Positions 43,513-53,600 of a stretch of DNA of 64,000 nt are shown here, one piece after another. Both the position numbers and the translations under genes were made by a program. The DNA comes from Porphyridium purpureum (lineage: Eukaryota > Rhodophyta > Bangiophyceae > Porphyridiales > Porphyridiaceae). The number at the start of each line of letters is the position of its first letter. Position 1 is the stretch's first letter. Below the pieces are notes generated by a model. It saw nothing but the letters and a program-made list of their open reading frames with translations, did not search any database and had not been told where the DNA came from. Location of the stretch: the NCBI GenBank assembly GCA_008690995.1, contig VRMN01000003.1, positions 248,001 to 312,000 on the forward strand, in the 5' to 3' direction.

Positions 43513-43647
43513 CTATTTTCGAGCGGGATAGTTCTCAAACATGTCCATCATCGCAATTTCTCCTTCTGTCAACCTTGCTCTCTCTGTATCTTTTTCAATG
43601 ACTCGCATGTGTACTTGTACACGATAAATCGGCCGCTGTCCCGACAT
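43513..43647 (-). CDS. Candidate small ORF or terminal exon
   Basis: A 44-codon frame from ATG 43647 to the TAG at 43513-43515 reads MSGQRPIYRVQVHMRVIEK and continues with balanced, protein-like composition (EGEIAMMDMFENYPARK at the end). A TTCAG directly before it could be a splice acceptor. An open stretch just upstream on the same strand (about 43700-43800, MRKNYYFWQARLYEH) also looks protein-like, so this may be the last exon of a spliced gene. No family is recognised. Confidence 0.35.
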   Translation of the reverse strand: MSGQRPIYRVQVHMRVIEKDTERARLTEGEIAMMDMFENYPARK

Positions 43648-44101
43648 TCTGAACCCAATTTTCTGATGCACAGCCTATGTTGCCGTGAATTGTGGCAGGC
43701 GTGTGCTCGTAGAGACGGGCTTGCCAGAAGTAATAGTTCTTTCTCATGCGTCTGCTTTGGATTTCAAACAGGCCTTCGACGTTCCTGAAGTTTGAGCACG
43801 CAGATAGCGGTAATTGATGACAGCGCTGATCCTCTCCTTGCATTTACACGCAAACGCACGCGCGTGTACACGCATTCTCTGTCTCCCTATCTTTCTCTCT
43901 ACCTCGCCTTCTTTTTCCTCCCGATAAATGCAGTTCCTTTACCAGGCGCCATCACCACTAGCATGCGACACCTCACACATCAAAAGCTAACTATGCGTAC
44001 ATCTCGCACGTGTGCAAACATAACCATATTTCTGAATCCATCCTTCCCCACTCAAGTAGATCCGCACACGTGAGACCACCTCGACGTTCACCTGCATTGC
44101 C
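43648..44101. other. Intergenic region between CCHC genes
   Basis: Apart from the possible exon noted at about 43700-43800, no gene is seen. A CACGCG-rich, pyrimidine-rich tract lies at 43845-43925. Confidence 0.45.
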
Positions 44102-44914
44102 TTAGTTGCTGCAATTCGCCGCGATATGCCCCGGACGAGAGCACTTGTAACACACGGTTCCTGTCGGGCAATCACGAGAGCGATGGCCAGGAAGATTACA
44201 CGAGAAGCACAAATCAGAGGAAGAGGACGGCTGAGAGCAGTCTCTCGCAAAGTGCCCGTCTTCTCCGCAATTCCTACACCCGCTTCCGCCAAACCCGCCT
44301 CCTCCTCTCCCGCCCCTCATACCACCGCGGAATCCACCTCGGCCCCGACTCGCGGCGCCGCCATAGCCGCCACCGAAGCCGCCGCCAAAGCCGCCGCCGT
44401 ATCCACCCGCCGTGCAATCACGCCCATTATGTCCTGACTGCCGGCACTTGTAGCACACACCTCGGGGAATATTATTCGGACACTCACGCTTATAATGCCC
44501 TTTGCCATCGCATGTTCTGCACGCCTCGCCGCTGGCATTGTCCCTTGAACCCTCGGGCGAGCTGCACATGAACGACATATGCCCGTGGCCGCCACAGCGG
44601 TAGCAGTCCTTCACCTCACGCGGCGGCCGATCCTGGTCGTCATCACCTTGCCTAAAGCTTGGCTGGTACACCTCGCCATCGCCGTACTCATTCTCCACGG
44701 CCTTCACCTTCTCTGGGCGCTGCTGCTCGTCGTCATCTTCCTCATTCCTACCCTCACTATCCTCGTCGTCGCCTCGCACACGCTTGCGTTCGACTTTCTC
44801 CTCTTCCGTCACGGCCGCTTCGGTCACAGGTTCCGCGACCCCTTCAGGTGCGGCCTCAGCGGCACCCTTTTCCTCTTCCACCACCACAGCGACGGTCTCC
44901 TTCTCCTCCGCCAT
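44102..44914 (-). CDS. CNBP/Gis2-like protein: six CCHC knuckles, RGG region, acidic N-terminus
   Basis: The 270 residues from the ATG at 44914 start with about 100 Glu/Asp/Ala-rich residues. Six CCHC knuckles follow: [70 protein letters not shown] and [15 protein letters not shown] Gly-rich/RGG segment lies between knuckles three and four. CNBP/Gis2 proteins bind G-rich single-stranded RNA and DNA and aid translation. RGG plus knuckles fits that role, while the acidic N-terminus is unusual for the family. The start is a clean ATG, and the gene is divergent from the gene at 45296. Confidence 0.88.
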   Translation of the reverse strand: MAEEKETVAVVVEEEKGAAEAAPEGVAEPVTEAAVTEEEKVERKRVRGDDEDSEGRNEEDDDEQQRPEKVKAVENEYGDGEVYQPSFRQGDDDQDRPPREVKDCYRCGGHGHMSFMCSSPEGSRDNASGEACRTCDGKGHYKRECPNNIPRGVCYKCRQSGHNGRDCTAGGYGGGFGGGFGGGYGGAASRGRGGFRGGMRGGRGGGGFGGSGCRNCGEDGHFARDCSQPSSSSDLCFSCNLPGHRSRDCPTGTVCYKCSRPGHIAANCSN

Positions 44915-45295
44915 CTTTCTTTCCCTTCCTTTTCAGTCTCCCTCTCGCGCGCGCCATCGCCGGCGTTGTCAAAATATCAACGGTTTCTTTCTGTATCTAA
45001 ACGGTTCCACCAGCTCGCCAGGCAAGAGAAACCGATAACCGATAAGGAATGCAGGCAGCATACACAACCGGTGACACGAGGTGGCTGAAGGGAGACACAG
45101 CATCCCACATGTAGAGATGTTGCGTTTCGATGAAGCATGTAAAAAGGGACGCGCCCGTGTCTCTTTTTACAATCCGCATGATGTGAGACAAGGACTGTAT
45201 TAGAAGTGCCCGCCGAGTCGGCTGCGAATGGGAATGCCATCACGCGAGACGCCTCGTCTCGGTGACGGGGGCAACGGACCGGAGGGCACTTCAGA
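44915..45295. other. Divergent intergenic region
   Basis: About 380 bp between the CNBP-like gene (minus) and the acidic hypothetical gene (plus). It should hold both promoters. No gene is supported. Confidence 0.5.
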
Positions 45296-46135
45296 ATGGC
45301 AAGCGCTTCACGGCATTACCAGCAGACTCTTATTGGGCCGCCAAGTGAGAAGCATAGTGACCTGTCTCGTTCATCGTCGCTCAGGGATATCAGCAAGGAA
45401 TGGCGCGCGCCCTTACCCGGTCGTCCGGCTGGCAGTGACGACGCAGACGACGCAGACGACGCAGACGACGCAAACGACGCAGACGACGCAGACGAAGCAG
45501 ACGACGCAGACGACGCATTTACGCCGCGAAACCTTTTTGCCGAGTACCGTTCTAGCTCGGACGGACAGGCAAAACAAAGTGGGGATGAAGACACGATGAG
45601 TGCGGGGATGCGGTGGGATGATATCGCACACGTACCAACGGATCAGAAGGATGCAAGCACACCACGCCGTTTGCAAACAAACTTTAGCGCAAGCGGCCAT
45701 TTGGACCTGCTGAGCATCAACATCGCAGATGAGGAGGATCGTGAAAGCTCTGGGCTCATTGCGGTTCGCGCCATGTCGCCACCATCGACACTATGGATGG
45801 GGCCCGATAGTGGCGCCAACTCGTTCAATGTCGGTGACTCTACTCTAAATTCTCAGGTACCAGGGGACCACTTTGATACGGTAAAGTGGCCGCCATGGAC
45901 CGCTATTAACCCCTTATTTTCGCCCATTACACCATTTCAGTCGCGGAATCAACTTGTACGTGAGCTCGACCGGCTCGTGACGGGGCTTGAGGATGAAGTT
46001 CGGGAGATTTCAGACATGCTCGACGCTTGTGAGCCCGAGGCACCAGCTCATCTTTACTCCGAATTGGCGGAGATGCTGAATGCCGCGCTGATTAATTTGG
46101 TGCTGATGGATGGGCGCGGGGACCGAGTGGATTGA
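45296..46135 (+). CDS. Acidic hypothetical protein with Asp-Asp-Ala repeat
   Basis: The 279 residues from the ATG at 45296 carry a DDADDADDA repeat (residues 47-75, encoded by a GACGACGCA microsatellite). The middle is Ser/Asp/Pro-rich and disordered. A C-terminal helix pair at about residues 218-270 (RELDRLVTGLEDEVREISDM, then LYSELAEMLNAALINLVLMD) could be a coiled coil. No domain is recognised. It might be a nuclear or scaffold protein, but that is only a guess from composition. Confidence 0.6.
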   Translation: MASASRHYQQTLIGPPSEKHSDLSRSSSLRDISKEWRAPLPGRPAGSDDADDADDADDANDADDADEADDADDAFTPRNLFAEYRSSSDGQAKQSGDEDTMSAGMRWDDIAHVPTDQKDASTPRRLQTNFSASGHLDLLSINIADEEDRESSGLIAVRAMSPPSTLWMGPDSGANSFNVGDSTLNSQVPGDHFDTVKWPPWTAINPLFSPITPFQSRNQLVRELDRLVTGLEDEVREISDMLDACEPEAPAHLYSELAEMLNAALINLVLMDGRGDRVD

Positions 46136-46367
46136 GGTACCAACTTGGCTGGCCAATGATGTGAACCTTTGAGCCTGGGGCTGCCTCCATGCTTAACAGT
46201 TTCGGATATGAACCTTAGAAGTTGTACAGACGCTCATGGTTTTCGTTTCGTGAGTTACTATCTGTCTTGACACTCTTGCAACATTATGCCGTCAGGCGAG
46301 TAAACTGGAAAAATGCACAGGGAACCTCCCAGTGGTCAGCTCGCGAGACAAGCTAGTTTCAGCAGAA

Positions 46368-47087
46368 TTAAAATGCGACGCCAAGCTCAGAGAGCTTCAC
46401 ATGTGCTTCCGAGTAGTCTTTGAAGAAGAGATCCTCGTCCTTCGCATAGGCCTCGCACAGCGACTTGGTACCTTCCTCGTCAAGGAGCGCCATGTCGGAC
46501 ACAAGGCGCGTGAGCTGCTCGTTCGCCTCCGGCTTGAGGATCTCCACAAAGTACGTATTCGAGAACTTGAGTGGTGTCTCAGTCCAAGGCTTGGTGTCAA
46601 AGCCGCTACGGTCCTTGTGCGGCATGCCAAGGCAGTGGGCACCGCTGAGCACAACAATCTCCTTATCACCGAGGCCCATGCGGTAGAACACGTCCCGGAG
46701 GTGGGGCAGGCGCTTGGTCGCGTCCGGTAGACGGCCATCTTCCGTGCACACGGCACTTCCATCGGCGTCCTTTCGGCCGAAGCGGAACGGAATGTCTGGG
46801 CCGCCCGCGAACTTGATCGCATGGATCGAGGCCAGCTGATAAAAATCCGCGAACGAGCACTCTGGGAACTTTTCCTTGATTGGCTCCAGCAAGTCGATGC
46901 CCTTCTTCAGCCCGGCGTTTGCGCCGTGCATGATCTCCGGGTCGAATCGGATCGACGCGTTCGGACCGCCCGTGTTGGTCTTCACATCGTACGTTCCGGC
47001 GTCGTGCCACGCGAGGCGCACGATCAACGGCATGCACGGCGTCTCCTTGAACAGCGCGTCCAGCGCCTCACGAATTCCAGTCTCCAT
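46368..47087 (-). CDS. APX: Ascorbate peroxidase (class I haem peroxidase)
   Basis: It reduces H2O2 with ascorbate. The 239 residues from the ATG at 47087 (METGIREALDALF) have the distal site PLIVRLAWHDAG (Arg24, Trp27, His28) and proximal His151 in LSGAHCLG. The ascorbate-contact residues of plant APX are present: Cys18 just before the distal helix, and Arg160 in HKDRSGF. The proximal-side Trp168 (PWTE) is also kept. The size matches cytosolic APX. The frame stays open upstream for about 55 codons without looking like a transit peptide, so a short cytosolic form is preferred. Confidence 0.93.
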   Translation of the reverse strand: METGIREALDALFKETPCMPLIVRLAWHDAGTYDVKTNTGGPNASIRFDPEIMHGANAGLKKGIDLLEPIKEKFPECSFADFYQLASIHAIKFAGGPDIPFRFGRKDADGSAVCTEDGRLPDATKRLPHLRDVFYRMGLGDKEIVVLSGAHCLGMPHKDRSGFDTKPWTETPLKFSNTYFVEILKPEANEQLTRLVSDMALLDEEGTKSLCEAYAKDEDLFFKDYSEAHVKLSELGVAF

Positions 47088-47828
47088 CTTCCGCACCGAC
47101 GAAATACTGTGCTGCGCTTCTGAACTCCCACGCGCACTTCCACCCTCGTCTACTTCCTTCTCCTCCTTGGCTTGCCACCCGCACCTGTGATCCCCCCAAC
47201 TCACCCATCTACGTCCACATCTACATGAATGCGCGGATCCAACAGGCGCCACCCCACATCGTTCGCCATATCAAAAGTCGCCCGTTTGACTTTGTCCAGC
47301 CTCCACCGTTCGAGAATCATCGGAGCTGTACCTCTCGCCAGGCACAAGTGTACGCCGCACAATCTCCACATCAGTCGGTATGCCCGGCTGCCGCTACTGC
47401 GGCCGCTCTGCCGCCGGGCCAGTCGCCGCTTCGACGCCGCTACATGCGCCCGTGGGTCGGCACAGAGATCATCGATCTGCACATGCAAACTCACAGCCTC
47501 GCTTCGCCGCACAACCTGCGCACTCACGGAAGTACGACAAGCTGGTCTGGAAACGGCTGGCCTTTGCCACGCTGGGCCGCATGGTATTGACCTTGTCTAC
47601 GCTTTCGGCCGCATTGACCGCGCCGCGCCCTCTTGCTTCCGCCTGCAGTGACTACCCCATGGCATGCTGGCACACTGAATACACCGGACCTCTCCAGGGC
47701 ACGCGCCGCGATTCCCACTCCGCTCGCCACGTGACAAGACGAAGGAGCACGGAGAGGGTACAGTGAAATTTGACTGTACTTGATGCGGAGAATTTTGAAA
47801 ATTTAAAAAATGCAAGAGAAGACGCGCC
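47088..47828. other. Divergent intergenic region, APX / SKA1
   Basis: About 0.74 kb. Open frames exist on both strands, including a minus-strand frame ending at 47201 with a protein-like end (ILERWRLDKVKRATFDMAND). None is recognised or supported by a start and domain. It may include leader exons of APX. Confidence 0.4.
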
Positions 47829-48935
47829 ATGATGTTCCGGGTGTGTGCGCGCACTGAGAGCTTGGCACAGATTCTGGCGCCGAGTCAATCGGTAGGCAGC
47901 CTCGCATGGTGCCAAGAAGGAACAAAGAACAGTGCCGCGGGCGACGATACTATGATGGCTGCAGCAAGCGTGAACGGCGAGATATTGTCGCAGCTCTTGC
48001 AGCGGAGCATGCAGGACTACCACATTAAAGCGGAAGAGATCCAGCTTCTGTGCGAGCTGAAAGCGGCGTCCTCCTCGGAAGACACAAAGCCCGACGTGAG
48101 GAATCATGATCAAGCCGGCAAAGATGCTCTCAGCCTAGTGCTGCAGGAACTAGCGACTGATGTAGGTCGCCTCGAGTATGCGCTGAACGAGGTCGAAAAG
48201 TTTGCCAAAGAGGAGCGCGCGGCACTTCATGAGCACAGGGCACTGGTCGCAGTCATCTTAGAGCAGGAAAAAAGTGTCGAGTACGCCGAGAAGCATCTTC
48301 CTGAGCAGTACAAAGCCAAACTGAGAACCAAACATCGGATATCGTCGGAACCTGCCAAGAAAGTGCTCGAATCGCAGCCGGACCCTGTCGCACAAGGCGA
48401 TGCTCGCGCACACATTACTGACGCTAGCAGCAACAGCAGCAGCAAGCCGCCTTCGGCTTCTGCGCCAGCTGCCCCTCCTGGGTATCGATCACGACAGGAG
48501 CGCGTGAAGGAAGCTATGCTTGGAGGGAGCGCGGCAGGCCCAAATGGCTCGGTACCGTCGATTGCTTGGATCAAGGAACATGAATTTGAAGGCGTGCCTT
48601 CGTACCGTCGGGGACGAATGACCCTGGACAGGGTCAATGTGGCGGTGGACGAGATTAATGCTATGCTTCAGGAGAAGTACGAGCTCCTTCAGAAGCCGGC
48701 ACGCGAGCTGAGCTCGGAGCAGCTCGACAACATGCAAAAGTACGAGGCTTGGAGCAAAGAAAAAGAGGTGCAGGGGAAGTTCTTTTTCGCAGACGCCGAA
48801 GTCAAGCAGCGACACGGCCGGTTCAAGCTCGACTCCAACGGCAAAGTCGTTCTTGAGATTCTGCGCGCGGTGGGCCGTCTAACGGTAACTCGAGGTGACA
48901 AGGGAGTGCGCCTCTTTATTTTATCTTCAACGTAA
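47829..48935 (+). CDS. SKA1: Spindle and kinetochore-associated protein 1 (SKA1)
   Basis: SKA1 is the microtubule-binding subunit of the Ska complex, which couples kinetochores to depolymerising microtubules. The C-terminal 110 residues form the winged-helix microtubule-binding domain: VPSYRRGRMTLDRVNVAVDE, then GKFFFADAEVKQ, and VLEILRAVGRLTVTRGDKG near the end. The N-terminal half is coiled coil (about residues 45-160 of the longer form), as needed for Ska assembly, and the linker is Ser/Ala/Pro-rich. Starts at 47829 (368 aa) or 47952 (MMAAASVNGEIL, 327 aa) are both possible. The second matches the family length better. Confidence 0.85.
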   Translation: MMFRVCARTESLAQILAPSQSVGSLAWCQEGTKNSAAGDDTMMAAASVNGEILSQLLQRSMQDYHIKAEEIQLLCELKAASSSEDTKPDVRNHDQAGKDALSLVLQELATDVGRLEYALNEVEKFAKEERAALHEHRALVAVILEQEKSVEYAEKHLPEQYKAKLRTKHRISSEPAKKVLESQPDPVAQGDARAHITDASSNSSSKPPSASAPAAPPGYRSRQERVKEAMLGGSAAGPNGSVPSIAWIKEHEFEGVPSYRRGRMTLDRVNVAVDEINAMLQEKYELLQKPARELSSEQLDNMQKYEAWSKEKEVQGKFFFADAEVKQRHGRFKLDSNGKVVLEILRAVGRLTVTRGDKGVRLFILSST

Positions 48936-49006
48936 ATGGCATTCCATGCGCTTTCTATTACTTGTGTACATTGGCTCCACTGCTATCAGACGCTTTTCTT
49001 CTTCAC

Positions 49007-50425
49007 TTATTCGATTGCGAGCTCTCGCTCGTCGCCATTCATACCATCTTGGCGGGCCGAGTGACCCTTTATCTCGAGGTTCGCTCGGTTCATGTGCATT
49101 CGAAGCAGGGCAGTCTCTAGATCGATGAAGCAGTCTTGCACGTGCATGAGGGCCTGGTTTAGCATCGCGGCTCTTGAATTGATAGACTTCCTGTGTAGGA
49201 TCGCGCAATTAACATCGATACGACCGGCCATTTGGTTCTCGTCGATAAGGTTCTCCAGCTCCGCGCTGAGCCCGGTTACGTGGGTATGGAAAGCCGACGC
49301 CATCACATTCAAATCCACCACAGTGTAGGGAGTGACATACTGCAAGAGTGCCTTGGCGCGAATCATCGCACACAGCTTCTGAACGTGCTTGTCCAGGAAC
49401 ATATCCATTTTGAGATCGGGCAGCATGCCCTCGAGATTTGCGAGGGCAGATGAGTAACGTGAGTTGTGAAAGTCATTGATGATCTCGCGCATCTCAGGAT
49501 AAATCTCCAAAAAGCCTCGGAACGGGGCAGTTGGCTGAATGACCTTCGAATCCAACTCTTCGCGTGAAAACGTGGCCAACGCAGTGAGCCCGCCGTACAA
49601 AGCCACGTCGTCTAGCGCCACCAGCTCCGACAGACTCTCACTAAGACCTTCGGTATGTTCTTCGTTTGGCCCCAGCGAACAGGACGCAAACTGGAATGCT
49701 GCACGGTCGTAGTTTCCCTTCGCGAGGCTCGCGAGGCCGGCACAGCAACTGAGCTTGACGACAAGAATGGGGTCATTCAGCACGTCGGGCGCCTGTTCGG
49801 CCCGTTGCACATAGTTCTCTACGACTGAGAACTCGCGCATTTCCATGGCGACGCGAATGACATTCAGACACATCTGCACAATGTGCTTGGAGGTGACACA
49901 GTAATCCCGCGTCTTGATGTAGTTACGAAGCGCCAGTTCAAGCAGGCCACGCCGCACAAAAAAGTCACCCAAGTCATTGTGGCCCATGCGGATGGACTCC
50001 TTGATTTGATTGGTTTTGTAGCCATTCAGCTCGGCCTCAAGCTTCTCGAGCTGGGCGCGAGAGCGTGTGTCTGTCTCTTTTACCCACTGCTCATCAAACT
50101 CTTGGGGCACGATCGCCTCGGACGACAACGGATGTGCGTCCCTGCTTGTCTGACGCGCCGCCATGTTGGCCGTACCGCCTTGAACATCCATCATGTGCTG
50201 TGACGCGTACGCGGCGCACGCGGCGTTGAGCCTGGAGACGACTTCGGTGTACAACGCGGTATCTGCGGTATTTGCGCGCAGGTCTGCGGCCGCGATGCTC
50301 AGCGCATGGCGCTCCGTGCTGGGATCTTTTTTCGACGCCACAAAGAGCGCACGGATCGTGCACGCCCGGCCGGCGTAACGCGTGCAATACGCCTCCAGGT
50401 CAACTGACGGTCGCGCTTCTGCCAT
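49007..50425 (-). CDS. CSN1: COP9 signalosome subunit 1 (CSN1)
   Basis: CSN1 is a PCI subunit of the COP9 signalosome, which removes NEDD8 from cullins and so tunes SCF-type ligases. The 472-residue protein has a helical-repeat region containing GHNDLGDFFVRRGLLELALR and NYIKTRDYCVTSKHIVQMCL, both hallmarks of CSN1/Rpn7. A PCI winged helix follows at about residues 330-430 (ALLQYVTPYTVVDLNVMASA). The tail is hydrophilic. It is convergent with SKA1 (72 bp between stops) and divergent from the giant gene. It would act on the cullin partners of F-box proteins such as the one at 29527. Confidence 0.93.
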   Translation of the reverse strand: MAEARPSVDLEAYCTRYAGRACTIRALFVASKKDPSTERHALSIAAADLRANTADTALYTEVVSRLNAACAAYASQHMMDVQGGTANMAARQTSRDAHPLSSEAIVPQEFDEQWVKETDTRSRAQLEKLEAELNGYKTNQIKESIRMGHNDLGDFFVRRGLLELALRNYIKTRDYCVTSKHIVQMCLNVIRVAMEMREFSVVENYVQRAEQAPDVLNDPILVVKLSCCAGLASLAKGNYDRAAFQFASCSLGPNEEHTEGLSESLSELVALDDVALYGGLTALATFSREELDSKVIQPTAPFRGFLEIYPEMREIINDFHNSRYSSALANLEGMLPDLKMDMFLDKHVQKLCAMIRAKALLQYVTPYTVVDLNVMASAFHTHVTGLSAELENLIDENQMAGRIDVNCAILHRKSINSRAAMLNQALMHVQDCFIDLETALLRMHMNRANLEIKGHSARQDGMNGDERELAIE

Positions 50426-50680
50426 CTTCTACAAGCTACGTCCAAGCGATAGAAGCCATGTAGCCAAGCCATCGTTAGCGACTGTCCTCCAGCTGAGCCA
50501 ACACGCGATTCAACTTTAACTGTACTCTATCAGTGCATTCGCTGTACCCATAGCGTCTAACTCGGGCGAGATTATTAATCGACAAATTATTAATAAACCG
50601 ATTTTCTTTTTTATTAATTTTTCTGAGGTTCAGTGCGTGACTGTACCGCGAGGACATTTGTGAGAGCGCGGCACGCGTGG
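50426..50680. promoter_or_regulatory. Divergent promoter region (CSN1 / giant gene), AT-rich core
   Basis: About 255 bp. A TTATTAAT-rich stretch at 50570-50625 stands out against the GC-rich surroundings and could be the nucleosome-poor core. Confidence 0.5.
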
Positions 50681-53600
50681 ATGTGTGCTTGCATCAGGGA
50701 CTTGGTGAGAGTCGGCGCGATGCCGTGTGTAAACGAGTGCGAAGCAGACGGACTGGCGGCTGCCGCCGCGCTCGCGCGGGCGCTAGCCGTTCCGCGGCCG
50801 AGCCCCGTGAGCGTTTTCCGCGTGCTGGAGCAGGTGGAGGCGTTTCTGGGCCGCGCATCACAGTGCCGGAAACAGTGCATTCGACGGCCCGAGGCGGAGC
50901 TGCTGGAGCAGCGCATGCGTGAGGAGAATGAAGAAAAGGAGGCTCAGGTGGCTGCGCATGCCGCGGAGCTTGCAGAAGCGGAAAGTAAGCTGGCGCGCGG
51001 CGGCGAAAGTACGCATGCGGCGACGGAGCATCAAGAGCACCGCAGACGGTTGGACGAGGCCGAGCGCGCCGAGGCGATGCTGAAACAGCAGCAGCAACAA
51101 GAAGAACTTGCCGTAGACCAGACAGGACGAAATGCAGCATATAAGGGCCCCTTGCGTGCTCTCGCGTCGTCCGTAGTCTGGTGCATTCTCAGGCTCGGAT
51201 TGGTCGAGGGCCCGCTCCGCATCCGAGCGTGGAAGGTCATCATGCGCATTGGCGAGCTGAGCTGCACTGACGACTTTGAGCGCATGTGTGGCGATATGAT
51301 GGTTTATATCAAGCGCCCGCTCGATAGACTGCGCACAACACGCGTGGCTCGAATCAAGGCAAGCATGCGCCTGGCGAGTGTCCCACGTTCGCTTTCCGCA
51401 GGAAGCGGCAGCGGTAGTGGTGAACATGCTGGATCAGGATCGGGTACGTCCCCGCGGTTGAGTGGGCACAACGCGGCCAAGGCGTCAGCCAGGGCAAACG
51501 CGATCTTGCTCAAGTACGTGACGGCGGCAGTGATGGCGAGCATGGTCATGGCACGGAGCAACAGTACAGCGAATGTTGGCATAGACCAGTGCCGAAGCGA
51601 GTCAAATATTCTTTCATCGATTCTCTCCTCGTTTGCAAAAATGAAGCCAGAATTTTTGCCCGCGCACGACGCGGCGGTGCTCATCAGCATGATCCTTCAT
51701 GCGTACGCGCGGTGTCTTGTGTGTGATCCATCCAAAAGCGCAATCCAGGTCAGTGATACAGCACTTGCGAGTGTATGGGACTTTGCGCGTCAGAACGTGG
51801 CCAAACATAAGAGCTTTTCATTACTTTGTCTCTCCATCGCGACTCTCAACTTCTCTCGCTGCGAAATGCATCGCACGCTAAATGTGGCACATCACAACAA
51901 AGAGGCGGAGAGCGGCAGACACCCTGGAGAAACACATAGAAATCGCGAGGCAGCGACGGCGGCGAGCCTGGTGGCGGAAAAGGTCGACGCCAGTTCGTTG
52001 TTCTGGGGGCCATACGGTCGGCAGGACCCTAGCTACACAGACGAGCTTGCTACGCTGGCTGTAAAAAGTCTCGCTCAATGCAAATCTGATACCGAGGGGC
52101 GCGTGTGGTCTGCTGTACTTTGGAAATCGGTGCTTGCACAAAGCACCAACGCCCTGCGCATCAAGATTCGTATGGTGGTCGAAGATGAGCTGCTCGCCAT
52201 TCCAAACAGAACCGAAAAACACGCGGTGGTTGCCACTTTGTACATGGCACCTATTCTGAAGTCCTTGGTGTTCAGTATTGACGCCACTGCTCGGCACCGG
52301 TTTAGTGCTGTCGTGAGCACTGTGCGACTTTTGATCTCCCATGCATCAATGGACCAATTGCGCAGCCTGCTCGATTCCGTTAAGAACGCGTTGCACAAAT
52401 GCCAGCTTTCTCATCATTGCGTCGCAGACATTCTGGTTTCCAGCGCGTGCGTCCGGGCCCACGGCTTGTCGAAGTTGCGAGCGCTACAGCGTATCGTGAT
52501 GCATAACCTGGCCGATTGGATACGATTGGGTGGCATCGAGGCCACCAAGGGAGTCGCAGGTAATGAGCACACCGATAGGAATAGGCATGACTTCTGCATC
52601 GCTTTGAGTTTGTCTGATAGACTCACAATTCTTACGGGTTGTGTGTCCGTCGAAAACAAAGATGATTTGATGCGCAGTGAGTTCATTGAAAAATGCTTGA
52701 CAAGTCTGGTTTTGCGAAGAAACAGCCGGGATGAGCTTTTCGCCAGCTCACAATGCCGTGCGCGCTGTATTTCCTTCCTCGTGGTTCTGTGCAAGGCGGC
52801 ACCAGTCCTGCTCGAGCGAACTGTATGCTCTCTGTGCGACATAATGATAGCGAAAGTCACCACGGCAGCTTCGTGTCTCGCGGCTTTGCACGCGAAGGAC
52901 AGAAAAGCTATTGCTCAAGTGCAGGAGTTCTGGGCACGGCTTGGAGAATTGGAAAGTGCGGCAACTTGTTTCGTCAAATTGCTGTGCGCACGGGCATTGC
53001 AAGAGCCTTTATTTGAACCTGTCTTTATGAGACTCGACAATGTGCTTGAAACCCTCATGCAGTTTGTTATGCTGAGGCTGTCATTGTCTTCCGACGAGTT
53101 TGGGAAGCCATCGAAGCCCAGTATATGCACAGGAGGATCTCGCATGCGCACTGTTTTGTACGTTCTGATGAGCGCACTGCTAGAGCTTCGTTTTGTTTCG
53201 GAGAAGCCGGATGAATTGGGTTCGTATTCTTCAGTTTCGATTGGTCAAGACGTCTTTCCGTGCCTTCGTGAATCGCTAGGCTTGGTGCCCTCCCTGCCCG
53301 TGCGAGGCGGTTCTGCTTCATTATGTGGATGCATGCTGGCGACAGCGTCACTGGATGAACTTGAAGTTTTGCAGCGGGAACGAATCGCGGCGCTGCATGT
53401 CCTTGTGGGCTGCCCGCGCTTGTTTACCTTGAAATCGCAGGATGGCGCGTCCAGTGCGATTCCTCAGTTACGCGAATTAATTTGCGTAGGCGCAACGAGG
53501 TTGCTGAATATTTGCTCTCGCACGCTTGGTGCCTGCTTTTCGTGCCCTGCGCACGGTTTAGATCTTTCAGCGTCGGACCCGAATGTTAGTAACGGTGGTA

